Both the position numbers and the translations under genes were made by a program. The notes beneath the pieces are model-generated. The model made no database searches. It had not been told where the DNA came from and saw nothing but the letters and a program-made list of their open reading frames with translations. Source: Chlamydiota bacterium (GTDB lineage Bacteria > Chlamydiota > Chlamydiia > Chlamydiales > JAJFMB01). Taken from it: a stretch of 9,582 nt of DNA. The stretch is taken from the NCBI GenBank assembly GCA_021772355.1, contig JAJFMB010000312.1, positions 1 to 9,582 on the forward strand, in the 5' to 3' direction. Positions 1 through 6,900 of this stretch are shown here, one piece after another. Within the stretch, counting starts at the first letter, position 1, and each line of letters starts with the position of its first letter.

Positions 1-1632
1 ATGAAAAAACTTTTATTATTATTCAGTTTTGCGCTTGTCATGCACGGATCGTCAGCGCACGCAAACGTAACCTTCGGAAACTCTATTATCGACGTTTCTG
101 CTACCGGAGTACGCGTTTTCTCAGGTCGTGTCGGTGTCGATGACAATGGAAATGCTATTGCAGTATGGAACTTCGACGGAACCGTTCAGGCAAGGCGCTT
201 AAACAGCTCCGGTGCTATTAATCCTACCACTGACTTATTCGTCAGCGCTAATAGCATCAACGAGCTCGACCTGAGCGTTAACGGTGGTGGAGATTCGGTT
301 GCTATCTGGAGTAATCTTACAACAGACCTCGTTCAAGTTTCTAACTTTGATTTCACATCTTTTACCCCAACGCTGCACACATTTGCATCTACTGGCACGC
401 TTCCATTGAGCGTTAACGTCTCTATCAATAACAATGGAATCGCCTTCGCACTTTGGTCTGATGGTCCCTCTTTTTCCACATCACGACAGTATTGGTCTCG
501 CTGGGATGGATCCTCTTGGACAGCACCTGCTACAATCAACACATTTACAACCCCCGAAGACAGCGGCGCAATAGGAGTTGACCCAACGAATAAGGCAATT
601 GCCGTCTATAGAAGAGAAACCACGGGAACGCCCCTTTTCGTATACCGAGTGGAAGCCTCAATTTATACCGGTAGTTGGTCAACACCCACCCCTCTTACCG
701 CCGATGATCTAAGCATTGGAACTCGCTCAATAGAGCTCGCTGTAAGTAAAAACGGCACAGCCATTGCAGCATGGGAAAACAGTGGTATTATTGAAGCTTC
801 ACGCTATGATGGAGCAGCCTGGTCATCATCAGCTACGATACCACCGGATGACATTTCCGGTTTTGTCGCTAATATTACTGATTCTATTACTATTAGCATT
901 GGAATGGATGATAACGGCAATGCCGTTGTGGTTTGGGATACGTTTCCTTTTTCTCTTCCAAACGGCAGTATACAAGCCAACTATTTTGTCCAGGGAGTGG
1001 GCTGGTCAACACCTGTTACCATTTCTCCATTAAATGAGAAATGTGTCGACCCTAATATTTCCGTCTACCCCAATGGCGATGCTGTGGCCTCCTGGACAAA
1101 TGAGGACGGCGCAGAGCCAATCATTCAATCCGCTTTTTTTGATTTCTCTACAAAAACATGGCAAAACAACACTCCTTTTACACTTTCTTCAAGTGTATCC
1201 GAATCTTTTCGCCCACAAGTTGCTGTCAGTCAAGACAGATCGGCCTACATTGTTTGGGCAGAATACGAATCCGTTTCTCCTGTTGAAGGCAGCATTCAAA
1301 CGCGAATCGGCGAGGCACCTATTCCACCTCCCCCTCCTCCTCCTCCAACACCACCGGAACCACCACAAGATCTCAACATAAAACAAAAACTCAACCGCTT
1401 TCCCACCCAGAGCGAGATATTTAATGTCTTGACATGGACGGCGAGCACCACGGAAAATGTCGTTCTCTACCGCATTTTCCGGAATGGATCCTTTGTAACA
1501 GAAATTCTGGCAAACGAACCATTTAGGTATGAAGACCACAACCGCCTTTCCGGGAGACGCTATACCTACGAAATTTTCGCAATCGATGCCGATGGATTGG
1601 TTAGCGATCCGGCCACGTTTACGATAAACTAG
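1..1632 (+). CDS. Secreted eight-repeat (probable beta-propeller) protein with C-terminal fibronectin-III-like domain
   Basis: This encodes a 543-residue exported protein of unknown role. Seen: a classic signal peptide (MKK, hydrophobic core about residues 4-14, AHA at 19-21, so signal peptidase I cleavage is likely before Asn22), which also supports this start although the ribosome site lies outside the window. Eight diverged repeats follow, each with a short 'D/N-x-N-G-x-A-hydrophobic-x-x-W/Y' strand; the closing aromatics are at residues 56, 103, 152, 203, 258, 312, 365 and 419. The 47-55 residue period fits the blades of a propeller. Several repeats add a 'Y/W..GW/SW(S/T).P' strand. A proline hinge (eight consecutive Pro at 442-449, more to 455) leads to a C-terminal domain (about 457-543) with the LTWTAS...YRIFRNG...YTYEIFAID pattern of fibronectin type III. 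Inference: a periplasmic, surface or released binding protein; no catalytic motif is evident. No membrane anchor or autotransporter barrel is seen. Gene and signal peptide are firm, the fold moderate, the function unknown. Confidence 0.9.
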   Translation: MKKLLLLFSFALVMHGSSAHANVTFGNSIIDVSATGVRVFSGRVGVDDNGNAIAVWNFDGTVQARRLNSSGAINPTTDLFVSANSINELDLSVNGGGDSVAIWSNLTTDLVQVSNFDFTSFTPTLHTFASTGTLPLSVNVSINNNGIAFALWSDGPSFSTSRQYWSRWDGSSWTAPATINTFTTPEDSGAIGVDPTNKAIAVYRRETTGTPLFVYRVEASIYTGSWSTPTPLTADDLSIGTRSIELAVSKNGTAIAAWENSGIIEASRYDGAAWSSSATIPPDDISGFVANITDSITISIGMDDNGNAVVVWDTFPFSLPNGSIQANYFVQGVGWSTPVTISPLNEKCVDPNISVYPNGDAVASWTNEDGAEPIIQSAFFDFSTKTWQNNTPFTLSSSVSESFRPQVAVSQDRSAYIVWAEYESVSPVEGSIQTRIGEAPIPPPPPPPPTPPEPPQDLNIKQKLNRFPTQSEIFNVLTWTASTTENVVLYRIFRNGSFVTEILANEPFRYEDHNRLSGRRYTYEIFAIDADGLVSDPATFTIN

Positions 1633-1642
1633 CCTTTCGTTT

Positions 1643-1668
1643 AACGCGCCAGCATATGTTGGCGCGTT
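1643..1668 (+). terminator. Strong hairpin terminator after the propeller-protein gene
   Basis: Beginning 10 bases after the TAG, an 11-pair GC-rich stem (1643-1653 with 1658-1668, including one G-U pair) closes on the four-base loop ATAT. The T-run after it is short and interrupted (TTTC then TACACTTCTT), so it may be a moderately efficient intrinsic terminator. It separates transcription of this gene from the channel gene. The near-symmetric stem could also work in the other direction. Confidence 0.8.
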
Positions 1669-1693
1669 TCTACACTTCTTCCTTGAACCCCAG

Positions 1694-1772
1694 ATTAGGT
1701 CACAATGGGCGAGGGACGTCGCTTCATAGATAAGTCGTATAAAAAGATCGTCAGACAAAATTAGGGCACAAT
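1694..1772 (+). repeat. Pair of 13-base direct repeats upstream of the channel gene
   Basis: ATTAGGTCACAAT (1694-1706) and ATTAGGGCACAAT (1760-1772) match at 12 of 13 positions, with starts 66 bases apart; a partial third copy, ATTAGGGG, begins at 1771. They sit in the 145-base non-coding stretch between the terminator at 1643-1668 and the channel ATG at 1814. They could be regulator sites or a chance or duplication remnant. No convincing -35/-10 pair was found in this gap; the only -10-like string is TATAAA at 1738-1743, without a good -35. Confidence 0.4.
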
Positions 1773-1813
1773 TAGGGGTTGAAATAGAAGAGATAAGCTT
1801 TTACAAGAGGGTT

Positions 1814-2848
1814 ATGGACGATCCATTTTGTATTAGCAACATTTCCTTCATGGTGGCGCACTATATTGCGATCATCATAGGTTTTCTCATTATCTGGTAT
1901 TTAAGTCTTTACGCTTGTAAGCGTCTGATAAATGGAGATTCCGTCAGAAAATTTGAGAAGCGCACCAGAGTTCCTGTTTTACTTTCACTCTTTGGAATCC
2001 TGCTCCTACACACAGCAAATGCTCAGCTCCCTGAATCTGCTCGGTCCCCTGTCACTCATACAGCAACGGTCCTACTCATCAGCGCATTTGGTTGGTGGCT
2101 GATGGTCATCTTGCGTACTGCCTATCGCTATTGCGTCAAAAAATTAGACCTGGAAGGCTCCGAAGATCCCGGCAAAAAGTCAATGCATACCCAACTTGAG
2201 TTACTCTACCGTATAGGCACCATCGTTATTATCATTTTAACACTCTCCTCGATTTTCTTATCTCTACCGGTAGTCAACGCCCTCGGCTGGGGTCTATTAA
2301 GTTCTGCAGGTATTGCGGGAATTGTCGCCGGTATTGCTGCTAGACCCGTTCTTTCCAATATGCTGGCAGGCATCCAGATTGCAATTACAAAACCAATAAA
2401 AATGAATGATGTCCTCTTAGTTGAGGGAGAATGGGGAAGAGTTGAAAAAGTCAATATGACCCATGTCGTCTTGCGCATTTGGGATTTACGTCGTCTGGTC
2501 CTACCTATTTCCTACTTCATCGAAAAGCCTTTTCAAAACTGGACCATAGAATCAAGCGAGCTCCTAACTAGCTTTTTCATCTATTGCGACTACACCGTTC
2601 CCGTTGAGGCTGTGAGAGAAAAGCTCAAAGAAATTCTACATTCGACACCCCTTTGGGATCGTAGAGTCTGTGTCCTGCAAGTAACAGATGCCGATCAAAA
2701 AACGATTCAGCTGCGCCCCCTCATGAGTGCGCGTACCTCCTCTGAATGCTGGGATCTCAAGTGCTATGTAAGAGAAAAGCTCATTATTTTCCTCCAAACA
2801 AACTACCCCGAAGCCCTTCCAAAACTCAGAATACAAACAACCCCTTAA
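1814..2848 (+). CDS. MscS-family mechanosensitive ion channel
   Basis: This encodes a 344-residue inner-membrane channel of the small-conductance mechanosensitive (MscS) family, which opens under membrane tension to release solutes during hypo-osmotic shock. Seen: five hydrophobic segments at about residues 14-35, 53-70, 84-104, 134-154 and 158-191. The last is the Gly/Ala-rich pore helix (GIAGIVAGIAARPVLSNMLA) followed by the family motif ITKPIKMNDVL and the beta-domain strand GEWGRVEKVNMTHVVLRIWD, then RLVLPISYFIEKPFQNW (227-243). The remainder is the cytosolic alpha/beta vestibule region. E. coli MscS has three helices and 286 residues, so this protein carries two extra N-terminal helices, as in some larger family members. 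The start is supported by AAGAGGG at 1805-1811, very close to the ATG. The next gene begins 41 bases after the stop but has its own promoter-like sequence, so co-transcription is possible but not required. The family call is firm; the gating stimulus and exact subfamily are not determined. Confidence 0.93.
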   Translation: MDDPFCISNISFMVAHYIAIIIGFLIIWYLSLYACKRLINGDSVRKFEKRTRVPVLLSLFGILLLHTANAQLPESARSPVTHTATVLLISAFGWWLMVILRTAYRYCVKKLDLEGSEDPGKKSMHTQLELLYRIGTIVIIILTLSSIFLSLPVVNALGWGLLSSAGIAGIVAGIAARPVLSNMLAGIQIAITKPIKMNDVLLVEGEWGRVEKVNMTHVVLRIWDLRRLVLPISYFIEKPFQNWTIESSELLTSFFIYCDYTVPVEAVREKLKEILHSTPLWDRRVCVLQVTDADQKTIQLRPLMSARTSSECWDLKCYVREKLIIFLQTNYPEALPKLRIQTTP

Positions 2849-2854
2849 CCTTAC

Positions 2855-2883
2855 TTGCGTTATGATAATAAAATATTTATAAT
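2855..2883 (+). promoter_or_regulatory. Near-consensus sigma70-type promoter for the lysine-rich orphan gene
   Basis: TTGCGT (2855-2860) is followed by exactly 17 bases and a perfect TATAAT (2878-2883). A start site 6-8 bases past the -10 falls at about 2889-2891, directly on the ATG at 2890. No Shine-Dalgarno sequence precedes that ATG, so the transcript would be leaderless unless translation starts at the internal Met codon at 2947. The surrounding DNA is very AT-rich, so part of the match could be chance. Confidence 0.6.
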
Positions 2884-2889
2884 GTAATT

Positions 2890-3546
2890 ATGGCTAGATC
2901 AATACCACACTCTCCTCCCCCGGCTAACGCCTTTTATCAAAGGGTGATGTCCTACCCATCCTCTGGAAACAAACTAAAACCTGCCAAAATAAAACCCAAG
3001 CCTACCTATAAAAAAGACGCAAAAGTGAAAAAAGCGGCAGGTAAGCTCAAAGCACTTCTTAAAGTGAGCAAAACGGGTCATACTGGGGATTTTTCTGAAA
3101 AGAAAAGAGCTTTTTTTAAGAATCATTTAAAAAATTTAAGCAGAGAGCAGGTTGACAGACTCAAGAAAAAAATTGATCATATCGCAAAAGACCTTATGTC
3201 CGGATCCAATGAAGAAAAAGAGTTCAAGCACCTTCAACACCTTGTCAAAGAAACTGTTACCCCCCTCTTACGCACCTCCGTTGAATATGTCAATGACCTA
3301 ATCTTACGCATTCAAGAGCGTCTTGAAGAATTTCCAAATCTAAAGCTCATCTATGATGGCAACAACCACCACGAAATACGTCTCAATCGAAAAAAACTAC
3401 CAATACTTTCCTTTGCTCGAGAATATTTTTCCGATCTAATCGAAGAATATAAGTCCCTTGTAGCGCAAGGCGCGATTATTCCCAGTCACGGCGAAAAACG
3501 GGGCTCCTCCTTTGTTATTCATGTCATTATTAATTCTTTTGAATAA
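2890..3546 (+). CDS. Lysine-rich hypothetical protein
   Basis: I do not recognise this 218-residue protein. Seen: a Ser/Pro-rich N-terminus (SIPHSPPPANAF, residues 4-15) with no signal peptide; a strongly basic stretch at residues 28-61 with 14 lysines, resembling nucleic-acid-binding or histone-like tails; a largely helical charged middle (about 70-147); and a more mixed C-terminal part (148-218) with IRLNRKKLPILSF and a C-terminal SSFVIHVIINSF. No membrane helix or catalytic motif is visible. Start choice is uncertain. The ATG at 2890 has no ribosome site but lies where the upstream promoter would start transcription (leaderless). In-frame Met20 at 2947 is preceded by AAAGGG only two bases away, giving a 199-residue alternative. 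In a host-associated bacterium a Ser/Pro-rich unstructured N-terminus would fit a type III effector, but that is speculation; a DNA- or RNA-binding role is equally possible from the basic tail. Confidence 0.8.
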   Translation: MARSIPHSPPPANAFYQRVMSYPSSGNKLKPAKIKPKPTYKKDAKVKKAAGKLKALLKVSKTGHTGDFSEKKRAFFKNHLKNLSREQVDRLKKKIDHIAKDLMSGSNEEKEFKHLQHLVKETVTPLLRTSVEYVNDLILRIQERLEEFPNLKLIYDGNNHHEIRLNRKKLPILSFAREYFSDLIEEYKSLVAQGAIIPSHGEKRGSSFVIHVIINSFE

Positions 3547-3584
3547 AATAGTAATAACAATATACAATATTGGACTATTTTATT
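3542..3584 (+). terminator. AT-rich hairpin overlapping the stop codon of the lysine-rich gene
   Basis: An 11-pair perfect stem, 3542-3552 with 3574-3584, encloses a second perfect 6-pair stem (CAATAT 3558-3563 with ATATTG 3567-3572, loop ACA). The TAA stop (3544-3546) is inside the outer arm. T-rich sequence overlaps and follows the right arm. The stem is almost entirely A-T pairs, so it would be a weak intrinsic terminator; a role in protecting the mRNA 3' end is an alternative. Confidence 0.5.
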
Positions 3585-3600
3585 TATCTGATTAACTATC

Positions 3601-3780
3601 GGTAGCTGCGGCCCAATGTCATCAACATATGGATTTACCATCACCGCTTGAAATTCATGACCTTAACCGAACGAAGGTGGGGTGATTTATCTCCCTCGCT
3701 TGAAGACATTGAGCCCCGGCCATCCCTCCGATCCCCTAACAGCTAAGCCATCTTGGGCTCTGACCCCTAAAAAACAGTAG
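3601..3780. other. GC-rich island with long-range inverted repeat; possible structured RNA or element remnant
   Basis: This 180-base block is 51% GC by my count (91/180), against about 18% in the 60 bases before and about 15-28% in the 120 bases after. Positions 3605-3620 pair with 3705-3720 over 16 positions (13 Watson-Crick, one G-U, two mismatches). Inside are a perfect 6-pair helix (3640-3645 with 3681-3686) and a 5-pair hairpin (3660-3664 with 3674-3678, nine-base loop). An alternative 6-pair helix joins 3603-3608 to 3740-3745. CGCTTGAA occurs twice (3645, 3697). A T7 run at 3792-3798 lies just downstream. No frame encodes more than about 40 residues: the longest are a plus-strand frame ending at 3780 and a minus-strand frame running from a GTG at 3803 to a stop at 3687. 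It does not match tRNA, 5S, tmRNA, SRP RNA or RNase P signatures I know. It could be a small RNA, a leader element of the giant gene, or a fragment of a mobile or repeated element; orientation is unresolved. Confidence 0.5.
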
Positions 3781-3837
3781 AAGGTAATCCGTTTTTTTCG
3801 CACCCAAATTAATAATATCTTTACATTAAGATAGTGT

Positions 3838-3849
3838 AAGTAATTACTT
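3838..3849. promoter_or_regulatory. Perfect 12-base palindrome, candidate operator of the giant gene
   Basis: AAGTAATTACTT is its own reverse complement and occupies the -35 zone of the promoter at 3866-3874, about 19 bases before the -10 hexamer. A dimeric repressor bound here would block polymerase. A looser inverted pair, TTACA (3821-3825) and TGTAA (3835-3839), overlaps its left edge. In DNA this AT-rich, short palindromes can arise by chance, so the regulatory role is inferred from position only. Confidence 0.4.
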
Positions 3850-3865
3850 TTTTAATTGCTATATA

Positions 3866-3880
3866 TGATATAATTATAAT
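3866..3880 (+). promoter_or_regulatory. Extended -10 promoter (tandem TATAAT) for the giant gene
   Basis: TGATATAAT (3866-3874) is an exact extended -10 element (TGn plus TATAAT), and a second TATAAT follows at once (3875-3880). The -35 region is poor (T-rich, nothing near TTGACA at 16-18 spacing), as expected when an extended -10 compensates or an activator is used. Predicted transcription starts at about 3881-3888, leaving a short leader of about 15-22 bases before the ATG at 3903. Confidence 0.55.
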
Positions 3881-3902
3881 TTAAACCATCTAGAAGTTTA
3901 TT

Positions 3903-6900
3903 ATGAAGATATTAGAAGGGAAATTATTATCTATATTACAGGATTCCTCCAATCCTGTGGTCTTTGAGACGACGGTGAAGCAAACTTATGTTCCCGCCCT
4001 CTTTCGGAACTCCCTTGTGTCCCGCAAATCTCTTGAGGGGAGAATGACAGTCTACATCAGGGATCACGCTAATATTGATAACGAGAGTGACCGATGGAGA
4101 AAGGTCGTTGAGCAAGCTAATCTAAACGCTGAGGAATTCGACAGTCTCACCGAAACACAAAAATACGCCTACTACCGCTTTGTCAAAAAAGTGAGCACGG
4201 AAAAAAATCTGACCAAAAAACAAAAGAAAGAAGGTCAATCTGATCTGAAGGAAGAAACCCAATCGCTTCTGCAAAAGCAAGAGAAAAGCGGAGAGAAGAG
4301 TGATAAGGCTTCGCTGTACGCCATACTTTCTCCTGCTGGCTCATTCGTTGAGCTTTCTCTTAAACCCTTACTACACAACTTGGGCAAGGTGTGTGATGAC
4401 AAGAAACTGAAAGGAACTTGGGATCAAGCTTTGGCAAAACAAGAAAAGGTCGAAGCAATCATTGCGTCGGGGAAAAAGGAAGACTTAAAAGAACACGCAC
4501 AAGCAACAGCCGACTCCCTGAAGCAGATGAAAGAGGGGGACAGGACGCTCATATTTGCAAAAACTCCCACGATTGCCGGTAATCTTAACCCTGGAAAAAT
4601 CTCGGATAACCCTCTTTATCGGGAGGGGGGGACATTTCTTTTCTCAGATAGTGATGCTGCGCTATTGGCCAGATTGCTGGTTAATAAAGCATCGCCAGAA
4701 CTTCGTGCTGCTTTGAAAAATCAACAGCTCACACCACAGATCAAAGAGATCATGCAAAAAAGGGAAAGCGTTGAGCTCTCTTGGTTAAGTCAATCGTTAT
4801 TTCAAGGAAAGCCCCTCTGGAAGAAGATCTTATTAGCTCCCGCAGAAGGGATCAGGTGGCTAACCAATCGAATTGTGAAAGAGTATTTGCAATACCTCTT
4901 CGATCATATCTCCGAGCCCCTTAAAGATGTTTTATCCGAAGAATTGATGCATGAGCTCTACCAACTCATTTTGGAAGACAAAGAAATAGGGGAAGTGCTG
5001 GATAAAAAACTTCTAAAATATACGGAAAACCATATTAAGACCATCCAAGACAAGGTCTCAAATACACTGACCAGGGTTGGCGAATCGGTCCCTCCAATCG
5101 TAACATCCATGATAAAATATCTTGGTTATGGATCAATGGGGCATTCAGCACAACCTTTTTGGGTAGAGGTAACGAAACAAGAAAACGGTAAATTTTCTCT
5201 TTCAGTATACGTATCTGGCCAAGCAGCACAGGGACAATACAGCGAAAATGGAAAGTATCAATCCATCATACGCTATCATGATTTGGATCACGAGCAGTTA
5301 GATGAAGCATTTTTTCACCGCCTTTATGGCTATCAAGCGTTTCCTGCTTGGGATTCTTCGATTGGATACACCTTTGATGATGTCTACAATGGTCTTCTTC
5401 AGCCCCTCGGAGTTCCAGTCTCCACCGATAAAGACCCCACAACAGTAAGTGATGGCGCTCACCTCAGCTCAAGTCATTCCCGAATCGCTCGCGAGTATGT
5501 GCAAAAAGAAGGAATAAATGCCGAAAAGCTCTACTTTCAGATGAAGGTACAAGCGTTTTGCGATCTTTGGAACAGTAATGAGCGGCGAGGTCTACTTGAA
5601 AGTATCGAACGATTAAACGATGAAGCAAAAGAGTTATACGAAAGGGAAGTCATCGGCTCCGATGAATTTCAGATTGTCTCAGCTACCTTGCGCGATGCCA
5701 AAAACTCTATTCCAAAAGAAAACACAGAGCAACCCAAATTATTTCCTTCGGAGTGGAAAGAATCCGCAAAAAATCTGCTTGCCACAACGGGATGGTCAAC
5801 AACAAGACAGAACGTTGTTCGCGATCTTTTAATCGACAGCTTAGGAGAGGAAAATGAGGAAAAAATCGATGAGCTCTTAAAGACTGTCAAGGAAGAACTG
5901 GGAGAAATTGAGGCAAAACCCTCAGAGGTTGAGTACCCTCCAACGATAAAAAAAATTAGGTATCTCTCGACGGCGATTGCCGTTGCCGAATGTGCGTTAT
6001 GCATACTACTAGAACCTTTGGTCTTTCTATCGCAAATGATCACTTCATTGGCAATAAGGACATTCACCAAATATTTTCCCGGACCAGCGCGCACTATTCA
6101 GCGAATGAAAAGACGTTTTATGGCAAAAGCACTTGCCCCTCTTCTATTCACACCAGAACAGCTAGGTCAATACAATTGTTTGATCTCATACCTCCAACAA
6201 TCGCTTTTGAAAGAAGGAGAGCTGTCATTTACCACGCAGCCTTCAAATAAGGCCGACGAGGAAATGGTGTTATATCCCCAAAATTCAACTGCAGTTTATG
6301 TCCCGTTATCAAAAAGAGCTGAGTCTTCACGTCTAAAAGTTTTCCTCGAAGAAGATGTAGAAATAACTGCAAAAAATTTCACTAGTGAGCTGACACGATG
6401 GATAGAACAGGCCAATACTCTAGAGGAGAGTGAAAAAGTTGTCTTTCTCAACATGCGTATGAAGAAAATTCCCGTCCCTACTCATGGTGGTGATATCTGG
6501 AACCAGATAAAAGACATAAATGCCTGTATGGAAGCGATCGCAACTATCGCTCTTATTCTAAGCAATAGTAAAGGTATTTTCTCTGAGGAACAATCAAAAC
6601 ACCTGATCGTTAATCTATACATCCTTTATGGCGGTATGGAAAAGCTGGCAAAGCGCTCCCCAGAGGCGCACCTCGATGGTTTTTATGCAAATTATGAAGG
6701 GCTGCTCTTTTGGATTTCTCAAACGAATTTCCGTATTTTTGATACTGAAGTCGCTAACCGACTAGAACTTATTGAAGGCTATTTTTTTCACGAAGATTTA
6801 AGGTGGAAGCAGTGCTTGTTTCGTGAAAGTGTGGAAAACCAACTCGACTCCAATACAATCGCATACTTCGATCGTCTGTTGGAGATTCCCGCTATCAGAG

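Noticed and set aside
1316..1378. Proline codon run as a possible slippage or phase-variable tract
   Set aside because: The prolines are encoded by mixed codons (CCA, CCT, CCC, CCG), not a uniform homopolymer, and the frame continues cleanly into the FN3-like domain.
764..1381. Two adjoining plus-strand frames (89 and 115 codons) inside the propeller-protein gene
   Set aside because: They are out-of-frame shadows of the repeat-coding sequence, with no signal or domain of their own.
1189..1758. 189-codon minus-strand frame overlapping the end of the propeller-protein gene
   Set aside because: It lies almost wholly antisense to a well-supported gene. Its translation is Cys/Arg/Trp-rich, with the polyproline DNA read backwards as an Arg/Trp-rich run, and it crosses the terminator hairpin. 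No ribosome site or domain is apparent.
1781..1813. TTGAAA at 1779-1784 as -35 of a channel-gene promoter
   Set aside because: The matching -10 position would fall at about 1802, has no TATAAT-like sequence and is too close to the ATG.
2206..2836. Two minus-strand frames (90 and 66 codons) opposite the channel gene
   Set aside because: They are antisense to the conserved pore helix and the C-terminal domain; composition matches complement of coding sequence.
3629..3685. Short plus-strand frame (ATG at 3629, 18 codons) in the GC island
   Set aside because: It is too short, with no ribosome site. The neighbouring plus-strand frame that continues to a stop at 3780 has no start codon with a ribosome site, and joining the two would need an unsupported frameshift.
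3792..3798. T7 run as an intrinsic terminator of a small RNA
   Set aside because: No stable hairpin lies directly before it; the nearest (AGCC/GGCT around 3747-3760) is only four pairs and too far away. It is kept only as weak context for the island.
3547..3902. Insertion sequence or phage attachment site in the long gap
   Set aside because: No terminal inverted repeats with flanking target duplication, no transposase or integrase fragment and no tRNA end could be identified by eye.
5669..6094. 141-codon minus-strand frame inside the giant gene
   Set aside because: It is Ser/Phe-rich antisense to a continuous coding frame, with no start signal. The same applies to antisense frames at 7794-8006, 8091-8417 and 9218-9457 and plus-strand out-of-frame ones at 5620-5832, 5990-6250 and 7351-7536.
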